Origin: an uncultured Marvinbryantia sp.
GTDB taxonomy: Bacteria > Bacillota > Clostridia > Lachnospirales > Lachnospiraceae
Reading direction: 5' to 3'
DNA: 19,490 nt
Assembly: GCA_934373455.1 (NCBI GenBank)
Contig: CAKRON010000050.1
Location: 1 to 19,490 of the forward strand
The notes beneath the pieces were generated by a model. That model did not search any database, had not been told where the DNA came from, and saw nothing but the letters and a program-made list of their open reading frames with translations. A program made the position numbers and the translations under genes. This document shows, piece after piece, positions 1 through 6,843 of the stretch. The first letter of the stretch is position 1, and each line of letters opens with the position of its first letter.

Positions 1-8
1 AGCTTGGA

Positions 9-497
9 TTATTTTCTGATCCACTCATACACCTCTTTTCTGTAATAAAGTAAAAACAAAAAAACGGAAACTGTCACATAACAATCTGCAACATTAAAAA
101 CTGGAAAATGTATGGCAGAAATATACAAGAAATCAACTACATATCCATATATAAGCCGATCAATTCCATTTCCAACAGCTCCTGCCGCCAACATAATCAT
201 CAGGAAACGGCAAAGATTCCAGTGGCGGTCAACCGGAATCTTTCGAAAATAATAAAAAATAAATAACAATAATATCATTGCTGTAATCAGAAAAAAGAAA
301 CGTGCATTTTTTAAGATTCCCCATGCAGCACCTGGATTCTCGAGATAATATAATTCAAAAATACCTCTGATAATAGAATACCCAGACGTTCCCTTCAAAA
401 AATGTACAGCAAGAAATTTGGTAAATTGATCGAGCACAATAAGTAGTATAAACTCTATAACTGCGATAGGGTAAACATGAGACTTCAATTGCTTCAT
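9..497 (-). CDS. lspA: Prolipoprotein signal peptidase (signal peptidase II)
   Basis: A 162-residue aspartic protease in the membrane that removes signal peptides from lipidated prolipoproteins. It has four membrane segments. Conserved motifs are LDQFTK near the N-terminus, ENPGAAWG, and the two catalytic aspartates: D113 in GNGIDRL and D138 in FNVADC, where many homologues have ADS. VVDF lies between them. The ATG at 497 is preferred; a TTG three codons upstream (506) would add three residues. Neither has a clear Shine-Dalgarno; the nearest AAGGAG is in the last aroB codons, over 30 bases away. The complete gene ends just inside the window. Confidence 0.94.
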   Translation of the reverse strand: MKQLKSHVYPIAVIEFILLIVLDQFTKFLAVHFLKGTSGYSIIRGIFELYYLENPGAAWGILKNARFFFLITAMILLLFIFYYFRKIPVDRHWNLCRFLMIMLAAGAVGNGIDRLIYGYVVDFLYISAIHFPVFNVADCYVTVSVFLFLLYYRKEVYEWIRK

Positions 498-533
498 AAT
501 ATGCAAATGGTTTACGTAACTAAGTTATGCAAA

Positions 534-1661
534 CTACTCCTTTTCCAAATTTTCAGCATTGATAAATGCAACGGCCTCCAGAATTTCTTCATCTGTGACA
601 GTATGATCTATGAAAGCTTTTCCGATCTTTTTAAGTAAAATAAATTTTACTTTACCAGAATCCATTTTCTTGTCTGATTTTGTAATTCTTAAAATTTCCT
701 CGTCATTGATACCATCTACGAGAAACGATAAATCAAAGCCAACATTCATATCTCGGATTTCATAAAATTCTTCCGCAGATAACAGTCCACGTTTAAAAGA
801 AATATAAGCAGCTGCCACTGTACCAAGAGCAACACATTCCCCATGAAGCAGAACTGGAGATTTCACTTTTTCAATGGCATGCCCAATGGTATGTCCAAAG
901 TTTAATAGTGCACGTTCCCCTTTTTCTGTAGGATCTTTTTCCACAACCATGCGTTTGATATTACAGCTTTTCTGAACCATTTCCAGTAAAACCGGCAGTT
1001 CTCTGTCATTGATTTCAGCCATATGATTAATCAGCCACTCATAATAAGCCGCATCTTTTATTAAACCATGCTTGAGAATCTCGCCCATTCCGCAGGCAAA
1101 TTGCTGCGTATCCAGACTCATCAAAGTGTTCAGATTCATATAAACAAGCGACGGCTGATGAAATGCCCCTACCATATTTTTATAGCTGTCAAAATCAACA
1201 CCTGTTTTCCCGCCGATGCTGCTGTCAACCTGTGACAATAAAGTAGTTGGTATCTGCACAAAATCAATTCCCCGCAGATACGTAGCTGCCGCATATCCTG
1301 CAAGATCTCCAACCACCCCTCCACCGAGAGCCAGCACGAGATCACGACGCTCGAAATGCTGTAAAATCAAATGCTCATATAATTGTTTCACAGTGTCCAA
1401 GGTCTTATTCTGTTCGCCTGCCGGAAATACAAAACTTGTAAGGCTAATGCAATGATCTGTCAATGCAGAAACAATCTGTTCTCCATATAATGGAAATACG
1501 TTGCTGTCAGATACGATACAGATTTTTCGCTCAGAAATCTGACAATCTTTTTCCAGGAACTCTGAAAGATGATCGAAATTTGGCTCAAAATAAATAGTAT
1601 ACCCTTCATTTCTTCCTGTTTTTACAAATAAATTGGATGAGAATGTTTCTTTTGTCTCCAT
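534..1661 (-). CDS. aroB: 3-dehydroquinate synthase AroB
   Basis: A 375-residue NAD- and metal-dependent enzyme that turns DAHP into 3-dehydroquinate, step two of the shikimate pathway. The NAD-binding GGGVVGDLAGY is at 113-123, and PTTLLSQVDSSIGGKTG at 138-154 shapes the substrate site. The three metal ligands are E194 (GMGEILKHG), H257 (NFGHTIGHA) and H273 (LLHGECVALG). Length is typical. GAAAGGAT about 9 bases before the ATG supports the start. No other aro gene is in the window; it sits between ylmH and lspA, 19 bases after the ylmH stop. The unrelated function suggests a housekeeping gene carried along in the transcript. Confidence 0.96.
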   Translation of the reverse strand: METKETFSSNLFVKTGRNEGYTIYFEPNFDHLSEFLEKDCQISERKICIVSDSNVFPLYGEQIVSALTDHCISLTSFVFPAGEQNKTLDTVKQLYEHLILQHFERRDLVLALGGGVVGDLAGYAAATYLRGIDFVQIPTTLLSQVDSSIGGKTGVDFDSYKNMVGAFHQPSLVYMNLNTLMSLDTQQFACGMGEILKHGLIKDAAYYEWLINHMAEINDRELPVLLEMVQKSCNIKRMVVEKDPTEKGERALLNFGHTIGHAIEKVKSPVLLHGECVALGTVAAAYISFKRGLLSAEEFYEIRDMNVGFDLSFLVDGINDEEILRITKSDKKMDSGKVKFILLKKIGKAFIDHTVTDEEILEAVAFINAENLEKE

Positions 1662-1680
1662 AATAGTTAAATCCTTTCCA

Positions 1681-2463
1681 TTATTTATAGCGTTTTATGA
1701 TAACGGATAATCGTCCTTTCCGTGTCTCAGAAACAGTTTTGCAATATTGAAATTTTCCATATTTGCGAACTGAAATAATATCATTTTCTTTTAATTTGTA
1801 AGCATTGGATGTCGTCAGTCGGCCATTCACATAGACACTTCCGTTTTCTACGAGAGATGTCAGACTGCTTCGCGACGTATTAAAAGCCAGTGCCAACAGG
1901 CTGTCCAGTCGAACAGATGCAACCGTTCCATGAATCTCCTCATATACCGGCTGATAAGAAAAAGAATCCATATTTGTTATCTGAGCATATACAGAAGTAT
2001 GACGAATATGTGTCAATTCCTGACATAACAGGTCTGCCATCGTATTATGGCAGAACACATAAGTTCCGGTATCTGTAAGAAGTATATCACCTATTTTACC
2101 ACGTTCAATTCCAATGTTAAGGATCGCACCAAGAAAATCACGATGTGTCAGCTTGTCTGCATATTTTTCATTTAATGGACGAATCTGGACACAGGAAAAA
2201 GGATATTCCCATCCATAAGGAAGACGGGAATTTTCTAAATCATAAGAAAGAGCATCAGGTATAAATGCTATCATCTGACGCTCTGCTGTTTCATAGCCGC
2301 CATACGGCCTGCAGGTTACAAATGCAAGCTCCTTCTGGCTGCTGTGATAAATATTTAATTCATTTAAATTCAAAAAATCACTGAAGAAGATCATATTTTT
2401 CCGATCGGCCATATTCGCCAGATCAATAAGTCTTCTTTGAAATAACAATTCTTCTTTTGTCAT
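1681..2463 (-). CDS. ylmH: YlmH family S4-domain RNA-binding protein
   Basis: A 260-residue protein with the YlmH hallmark THRDFLGAILNIGIERGKIGD at 106-126 (20 residues plus one) and a C-terminal S4 RNA-binding domain (about 183-245, SRSSLTSLVENGSVYVNGR). In B. subtilis, YlmH binds stalled large ribosomal subunits and acts in ribosome-associated quality control; linkage to sepF led earlier to a cell-division assignment. The ATG follows the sepF stop by 2 bases and has no Shine-Dalgarno, so translation probably depends on reinitiation after sepF. The C-terminus is basic (KGRLSVIIKRYK), suiting RNA contact. Confidence 0.92.
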   Translation of the reverse strand: MTKEELLFQRRLIDLANMADRKNMIFFSDFLNLNELNIYHSSQKELAFVTCRPYGGYETAERQMIAFIPDALSYDLENSRLPYGWEYPFSCVQIRPLNEKYADKLTHRDFLGAILNIGIERGKIGDILLTDTGTYVFCHNTMADLLCQELTHIRHTSVYAQITNMDSFSYQPVYEEIHGTVASVRLDSLLALAFNTSRSSLTSLVENGSVYVNGRLTTSNAYKLKENDIISVRKYGKFQYCKTVSETRKGRLSVIIKRYK

Positions 2464-2465
2464 AA

Positions 2466-3086
2466 TTAATAATTAAAATTCATGGATGGGATATCAAAAG
2501 CTCCATTTAACAGATCCTGAAAATCACCGGAAACATCTACGGATTCAGGTGTAATTATAAATATATAGTTACTGATCTTCTGTAAGTTTCCATTGATTGC
2601 ATAACAGGAACCGGATGTAAAATCAATGATTCTCTGTGCAAGATCCAGATCAAGACCTTCCATATTTAAAACAACGGTGCAATTTGCAAGCAATGTTTCT
2701 GTAATTTCACGGGCATCTTCCATATTCCGTGGCTTCACTACACAAACAGCCATATCATTTGCTGTCTTTCTGGTTCTGATCGGTGATACCTTGCTTGTAG
2801 AAGCAGACACCTTCGGTGCAGTATAAGTACTGCTGGTTTTAGGCTTCGATGTAGTATTCACAGTCTTTAATGTCTTCACCGGCTGCTTCAGACTTTTTCT
2901 TGCAAGTGGTTCGTCCTGAAAATCATCTTCTATCTCATCAAAGGAATCTGACTGTGATTTCTTAAAAAAGCTCTTCTTCGGACGTTCTTCTTCATAATCA
3001 TCTATATCATCATCTAAAAAATCGTCATCGTCATCATAGTCATCATTTAACTTCATGGCGTTTAATATTTTATCGAGAAAACTCAT
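2466..3086 (-). CDS. sepF: Cell division protein SepF
   Basis: A 206-residue SepF (YlmF) that tethers FtsZ filaments to the membrane and shapes the septum. The first 13 residues (MSFLDKILNAMKL) form the membrane-binding amphipathic helix. A very acidic stretch with runs of Asp (15-34) and a Ser/Thr/Lys/Pro-rich linker (35-112) follow. The conserved SepF core is at 113-183, with the characteristic FTSGSCYAINGNLQKIS (156-172) and FIITPE. The linker is long, which makes the protein larger than the usual 150 or so residues. GGAG 7 bases before the ATG supports the start. The stop is 2 bases from the ylmH ATG. Confidence 0.95.
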   Translation of the reverse strand: MSFLDKILNAMKLNDDYDDDDDFLDDDIDDYEEERPKKSFFKKSQSDSFDEIEDDFQDEPLARKSLKQPVKTLKTVNTTSKPKTSSTYTAPKVSASTSKVSPIRTRKTANDMAVCVVKPRNMEDAREITETLLANCTVVLNMEGLDLDLAQRIIDFTSGSCYAINGNLQKISNYIFIITPESVDVSGDFQDLLNGAFDIPSMNFNY

Positions 3087-3109
3087 TCTTATACTCCAAT
3101 CTTATTTCG

Positions 3110-3802
3110 CTACACCTGATAAGAACGTGCACCAAAAATACCGGTTCCGACTCTTACCATAGTGGCACCCTCTTCAATTGCGACCTCATAATCATTGGTC
3201 ATACCCATGCTTAGATCACACATACTTACATTATCAATGTTTCTGCCTTTAATGTCAATAAATAAATTATATAAATTTTGAAAGTGAATCCTGTTATCTT
3301 CAGGGTTTTCTACAAAAGGCGCTATTGTCATAAGACCTGATACACGAATATTCGGGTATGCTGCCACCTGCTCGATGAATGCTGGTGTTTCATCCAGACT
3401 AAGACCAAATTTTGACTCCTCGCCGGCGACATTTACTTCCACAAGAACAGGCATAATCACATTATGTTTTTCTGCTTCGGATTGAATGGTTTCTGCAAGA
3501 CGCAATGATTCAAGAGAATGAATCATGCAGGCTTTATCAATGATATATTTTACTTTATTTCTCTGTAAATGACCAATCATATGCCATTTTAAGTCTTTCG
3601 GAAGAACTTCATATTTTTCTTTCAGTTCCTGAGGCTTGTTTTCCCCAAAATTTACCACACCAAGCGGAAGCAATTCTTCTATCATAGATACCGGTTTTGT
3701 TTTGCTGACAGCAATCAGCGTAACATCTTTTGGCGATCTTCCAGCACGCTCACATGCTGCAAATACTTTTTTCTGTACATCAAGATAATTTTCTTTTATC
3801 AT
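3110..3802 (-). CDS. yggS: YggS/PLPBP family pyridoxal-phosphate-binding protein
   Basis: A 230-residue alanine-racemase-fold protein that binds PLP without known enzymatic activity and helps keep vitamin B6 and amino acid pools balanced. The PLP lysine is K34 in LIAVSKTKP. Other family marks are NFGENKPQELKEK (51-63), WHMIGHLQRNKVK, and the C-terminal SMGMTNDYEVAIEEGATMVR with the phosphate-binding GTGIFG. Length is normal, cytosolic, no signal peptide. AAAGGAGATG about 8 bases before the ATG supports the start. Placement directly before sepF is conserved from bacilli (ylmE-ylmF) to clostridia and cyanobacteria. Confidence 0.95.
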   Translation of the reverse strand: MIKENYLDVQKKVFAACERAGRSPKDVTLIAVSKTKPVSMIEELLPLGVVNFGENKPQELKEKYEVLPKDLKWHMIGHLQRNKVKYIIDKACMIHSLESLRLAETIQSEAEKHNVIMPVLVEVNVAGEESKFGLSLDETPAFIEQVAAYPNIRVSGLMTIAPFVENPEDNRIHFQNLYNLFIDIKGRNIDNVSMCDLSMGMTNDYEVAIEEGATMVRVGTGIFGARSYQV

Positions 3803-3817
3803 TTTAAAACATCTCCT

Positions 3818-5194
3818 TTATACAACGATTGCATCTTCTTTTACAGTTGAGGCATCCAAAGCTATATGGTCATATTGAGCAAGACCATAGCTGGAATTAC
3901 TTTCTACAATACAATATTCTTCGTTTTCATCAATGATTGTGATCTCACGGAATACTGCATAACCCTTATTGATATTGTAAACACCTATCAATGACTTCGT
4001 ATCTGAGATCTGATAACGTTTAGAAGAATCTTTCATAAGAACATAGTCACCTTCTTCAAAAAGTCCGGTATCTACATAATAATCTGTATCTGTTTTATCA
4101 TATACAGTCGCGGTAATATACTTTGTAATTGCAGATCCATCCGTGTCGTATGTTTCTTTGATAAGACTGATTTCGTTTTCATTATTTTCATTTACAGATA
4201 CGAATTCCTTCGGAATACGGTAAAATGTCTTTTCCGCAATGGCACTGTTTGGAATCTTTAACCCACTGACCTTATTAATCTGTAATTCGATATCAATAAA
4301 ACGATCTCCTGCAAAACGAATAACGGAATTGCTGATATCCAGTTTGCCAAAAAATCCATCTTCATTTTGTATAATTGAGAAATCCGCATTAAAAGTAGAT
4401 TTATCTTCCAGGAAAGTAAATCGAACTGTCGTAGAATCTGCCAGTTCCGTTGCTGTTTTCGTATCCAAAGGAATGATCAATGACCATTCTTCGCTGGTAA
4501 TTAATTTGTAAACAGGGTCATTGGCGCTGACGCTTTCCTTCATACGTAAATTTGTTCGTTTATAGTTTGTTTTAGCAAAATCACTAAGGCGGATATCATC
4601 AACAGTCTTATCTTCCATTCCATCCACAGAATAAACAACAATTCCATCGGTATCTGCTGTTACGAGATTTTGTCCGGAATAATTGGCCGCAGAATCCATC
4701 TGATTCTGCGAATAAATTTCAAATATCGCTGTCTGAGCATCGGCTTTAAAATTATACACATCCTGATAATCCATAGCAGAATAAGCTGTCGAAAAACTGG
4801 ATGCTATCGTGTGGAAAGCAGAAAAATCAACTGAACTGTTATCATCTGTTGCTTCAGACGTAACACCAGACTGATTATTTAACGAAGCACCAACAGAATA
4901 AATCGCATTTCCAACACCTACTTTACTATTCTCCCGTGCATAATAATTAATCGATCCAGCGCTGGTACTATATACTATTTTCTCTGATTTTAATGCAATT
5001 GCCGTATATTTATAGTTACCGGAAAGAGGACCAGCAGTTACTTCATATGCTGTTACATGAGGAGATGTCAGATACATAATCAGGCAGATAATCATATACA
5101 GGAATAAAATTCCGAACATAAACGTCCCAATATTTAGCATAGAATGATGGTTTATTTTTACGACTTTATTTTTTCTGGTTTTTCGAATGGCCAT
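3818..5194 (-). CDS. HlyD-family-like membrane adaptor protein
   Basis: A 458-residue bitopic protein. The basic N-terminus (1-16) is followed by a single membrane segment (about 21-43) and a large extracytoplasmic part. Two half-lipoyl (barrel-sandwich) stretches, around 50-102 and 176-192, flank a short helical region (about 123-168). A beta-rich domain follows with the adaptor-like GLKIPNSAIAEKTFYRIP (311-328), and a further C-terminal beta domain runs to the end. This is the layout of periplasmic adaptor proteins, here in a presumed Gram-positive and without an adjacent transporter gene. A role in the envelope near the septum is suggested only by linkage to sepF. AAGGAG 6 bases before the ATG supports the start; the stop codon overlaps the yggS ribosome-binding site region. 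Confidence 0.75.
   Translation of the reverse strand: MAIRKTRKNKVVKINHHSMLNIGTFMFGILFLYMIICLIMYLTSPHVTAYEVTAGPLSGNYKYTAIALKSEKIVYSTSAGSINYYARENSKVGVGNAIYSVGASLNNQSGVTSEATDDNSSVDFSAFHTIASSFSTAYSAMDYQDVYNFKADAQTAIFEIYSQNQMDSAANYSGQNLVTADTDGIVVYSVDGMEDKTVDDIRLSDFAKTNYKRTNLRMKESVSANDPVYKLITSEEWSLIIPLDTKTATELADSTTVRFTFLEDKSTFNADFSIIQNEDGFFGKLDISNSVIRFAGDRFIDIELQINKVSGLKIPNSAIAEKTFYRIPKEFVSVNENNENEISLIKETYDTDGSAITKYITATVYDKTDTDYYVDTGLFEEGDYVLMKDSSKRYQISDTKSLIGVYNINKGYAVFREITIIDENEEYCIVESNSSYGLAQYDHIALDASTVKEDAIVV
4688..4710. repeat. Intragenic perfect inverted repeat in the HlyD-like gene
   Basis: CGCAGAATC and GATTCTGCG, 9-base perfect arms with a 5-base loop, lie inside the coding region (codons for SQNQMDSAA). 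No T-tract follows on either strand, so it is not a terminator. It may be chance or a minor mRNA hairpin. Confidence 0.35.
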
Positions 5195-5213
5195 TATTAC
5201 TCCTTAAATTAAA

Positions 5214-5227
5214 GACTTGCTCAAGTC
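5214..5227. repeat. Short palindrome upstream of the HlyD-like gene
   Basis: GACTTG-CT-CAAGTC is a perfect inverted repeat with 6-base arms, between the terminator and the ribosome-binding site of the next gene (ATG at 5194). It could be an operator or a small RNA hairpin in the leader. No matching copy was noticed elsewhere in the window. Confidence 0.3.
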
Positions 5228-5233
5228 GAACTC

Positions 5234-5266
5234 AAAAAAATGCCGGATAACTTTATCCGGCATTTT
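5234..5266 (-). terminator. Intrinsic terminator after the P-loop gene
   Basis: A perfect inverted repeat, AATGCCGGATAA (5239-5250) and TTATCCGGCATT (5253-5264), forms an 11-12 bp hairpin with a GC-rich core and a tight loop, followed on the minus strand by seven T (5240-5234). The other strand also has T-rich sequence (5263-5273), so it could work both ways, but no plus-strand gene is nearby. It separates the elongation operon and P-loop gene from the sepF cluster. Confidence 0.9.
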
Positions 5267-5287
5267 CTTTTTTCTGATACATTCCAG

Positions 5288-5316
5288 ATTATGTAGAAAG
5301 TGATGTAATTAGTTAA
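5288..5316 (-). promoter_or_regulatory. Possible weak promoter for the HlyD-like/yggS/sepF cluster
   Basis: Minus strand TTAACT (5316-5311) is followed after 17 bases by CATAAT (5293-5288, 5/6 to TATAAT). It overlaps the stop of the P-loop gene and lies upstream of the terminator hairpin, so a transcript from it would have to pass that hairpin to reach the next gene. It is the best -35/-10 pair I found for the left-hand cluster. It could be chance in AT-rich DNA. Confidence 0.28.
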
Positions 5317-5722
5317 TTACCTTACTCTTCATATCTTCTGGTAATTTGGAAGGATCCATGGAAATACTTAACACGAAAGTCACATGGTATTTTTCACCAA
5401 TTACTTCCAGCTTATTCAAAGTAGCGCTGATATCAGCATCTTCCAGCTTTGCAACCTTCAAAAAGCTGTCAAGATACATCTGTTCAAGATCATGATCCTG
5501 GGAAATTACACCACATATAAATCCAATAAAGTTATCTGCATTGTCGATCATAAATTCAGATGCATCAATCAGACGAACTTTGTTATTTAATTCATACATA
5601 TGTTTTGAATTTTTGTCCAGGTAGACAATATTACCGTGTACAGATTTTATTTCAGAATTTACCTTATCCAGTAAACACTTTGTCTTTCCGTTTCCTTTTT
5701 CTCCAGCGATTATCTGTATCAT
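5309..5722 (-). CDS. Small P-loop NTPase-like protein of unknown function
   Basis: A 137-residue soluble protein with a textbook Walker A motif at its N-terminus (G7-EKGNG-K13-T14) following a short beta strand (MIQIIA). No convincing Walker B or sensor motif is visible; VTFVLSISMD near the C-terminus is a possible later strand. No membrane segment or signal peptide. It is too short for a complete AAA+ or ABC ATPase, and might be a minimal nucleotide-binding fold or a regulatory P-loop protein. I do not recognise a named family. The frame extends upstream to an ATG at 5767, but that start would overlap the -10 box; the ATG at 5722 has a strong AAGGAGGAG site 6 bases away and is preferred. The gene is monocistronic by its flanking promoter and terminator. 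Confidence 0.72.
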   Translation of the reverse strand: MIQIIAGEKGNGKTKCLLDKVNSEIKSVHGNIVYLDKNSKHMYELNNKVRLIDASEFMIDNADNFIGFICGVISQDHDLEQMYLDSFLKVAKLEDADISATLNKLEVIGEKYHVTFVLSISMDPSKLPEDMKSKVIN

Positions 5723-5755
5723 CGTAATCTCCTCCTTCGGTTTCGTATATGTTAA

Positions 5756-5784
5756 ATTATACTGCATTGATTTTAAAATTACAA
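5756..5784 (-). promoter_or_regulatory. Strong candidate sigma-A promoter for the P-loop gene
   Basis: Minus strand TTGTAA (5784-5779) overlaps the stop codon of the carboxypeptidase gene. A 17-base spacer leads to a perfect TATAAT (5761-5756). Initiation would be near 5749, giving a leader of about 27 bases with the GGAGGAG ribosome-binding site before the ATG at 5722. The next gene therefore has its own transcription start. Consensus match only. Confidence 0.65.
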
Positions 5785-6843
5785 CTGTTTTTTGTTAATT
5801 ATTGACAGTAAATCGTTCATTTCGCTATACAAGTCATCTTTGGTATCTGATTTCATTATTATGCTGAAATAAGAGTTGCCGTAAGGATCTTTTGACAGTA
5901 GAGAAAGGCATGCTCCTGCTTCATCCGTTGTTCCTGTTTTACCTCCGAATACCGTAACATCATCAGGTGCTGTCGCCTCACCGGTAAAATAATAATTGGT
6001 GGCAAACCAGGTTCTTTCGTACTGTTCGCCATCTCCCGCTGTATAGGTGACAGTATAATTTTTCTGACTGATGGCATCAGTGAAAGTACTATACGTAATT
6101 GCTTCATTAAATATCAGATACAAATCATATGGGGTTGTATAATGATTCTCATCCTGAAGACCATGCGCATTCATAAAATGAGAATTTGTTGCACCAAGAG
6201 CTGCCGCTTCCTGATTCATTAAAGCCACAAATCCTTCCACGCTTCCTCCTACATGCCAGGCAATTGCATTGGCTGCATCATTACCGGATGCAATCAGAAG
6301 ACCATAAATCAACTGCTTCAATGTATACTGATCTCCGAGTTCAAGATAACACACAGAGGATTCCGGATCAATATCCAGTGCGTTCTCATCAATCGTAATC
6401 ACATCATCGAGATTACCATATTTTATAGCAACCAATGCTGTCATAATCTTTGTCAGACTGGCAGGATATAGTCTCTCGTGAACATTTTCTGCAAAAAGTA
6501 CTTCTGTGGTACTTAAATCCATGATTGCACCAGCTTCTGCATACTGAAGAGACTCATTTTCAAAAGAAACATCTCCGGCAGTCACACAAAGATTTTTAGT
6601 AAACGGCTCTGCACGCTGACTTCTGGCTGGTGTTTCCAGCAATCCATAAACCTGATTACTGATATCATAAGGATTCTGAAACGTAATCTCATGCGATCGG
6701 AATACAAAATAAAATACAACAAATCCAATTAAAACGATCAGGCAAATCAAAAGAAGAAGAAAACCGAGTGCTTTCCGTCTCTGTCTTTTTCGAATCTGCT
6801 GTCTCTTTTCCTGTCTGGTAAATTCTCTATTTGTACATTTCAC
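5779..6843 (-). CDS. D-alanyl-D-alanine carboxypeptidase, S11 family, N-terminally anchored
   Basis: A 354-residue low-molecular-weight penicillin-binding protein that trims the terminal D-Ala from peptidoglycan stem peptides. Catalytic motifs are complete: S129-L-T-K132, S186-G-N188 and K302-T-G304. A very basic N-terminus (about 1-25) precedes one membrane segment (about 26-48), giving a type II anchor with the enzyme outside. The C-terminal PBP5 beta domain and amphipathic tail seen in DacA are missing; the protein ends soon after the catalytic domain. The start is GTG at 6843: an in-frame TAG lies three codons upstream, and no in-frame ATG occurs before the catalytic domain. It overlaps mgsA by 17 bases and is the last gene of the elongation operon before a new promoter. 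Confidence 0.92.
   Translation of the reverse strand: MKCTNREFTRQEKRQQIRKRQRRKALGFLLLLICLIVLIGFVVFYFVFRSHEITFQNPYDISNQVYGLLETPARSQRAEPFTKNLCVTAGDVSFENESLQYAEAGAIMDLSTTEVLFAENVHERLYPASLTKIMTALVAIKYGNLDDVITIDENALDIDPESSVCYLELGDQYTLKQLIYGLLIASGNDAANAIAWHVGGSVEGFVALMNQEAAALGATNSHFMNAHGLQDENHYTTPYDLYLIFNEAITYSTFTDAISQKNYTVTYTAGDGEQYERTWFATNYYFTGEATAPDDVTVFGGKTGTTDEAGACLSLLSKDPYGNSYFSIIMKSDTKDDLYSEMNDLLSIINKKQL

Noticed and set aside
2990..3060. Repetitive CATCGTCATCAT-like stretch as a tandem repeat or CRISPR remnant
   Set aside because: It is just the codon run for the Asp-rich segment of SepF; no spacer-repeat structure.
4688..4710. Perfect 9-base inverted repeat as a terminator inside the HlyD-like gene
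   Set aside because: No T-tract on either strand, and it lies in the middle of a long intact coding frame.
5723..5767. Longer N-terminus for the P-loop protein from an ATG at 5767
   Set aside because: It would run through the -10 box and has no ribosome-binding site, while the ATG at 5722 has AAGGAGGAG and begins directly with the P-loop fold.
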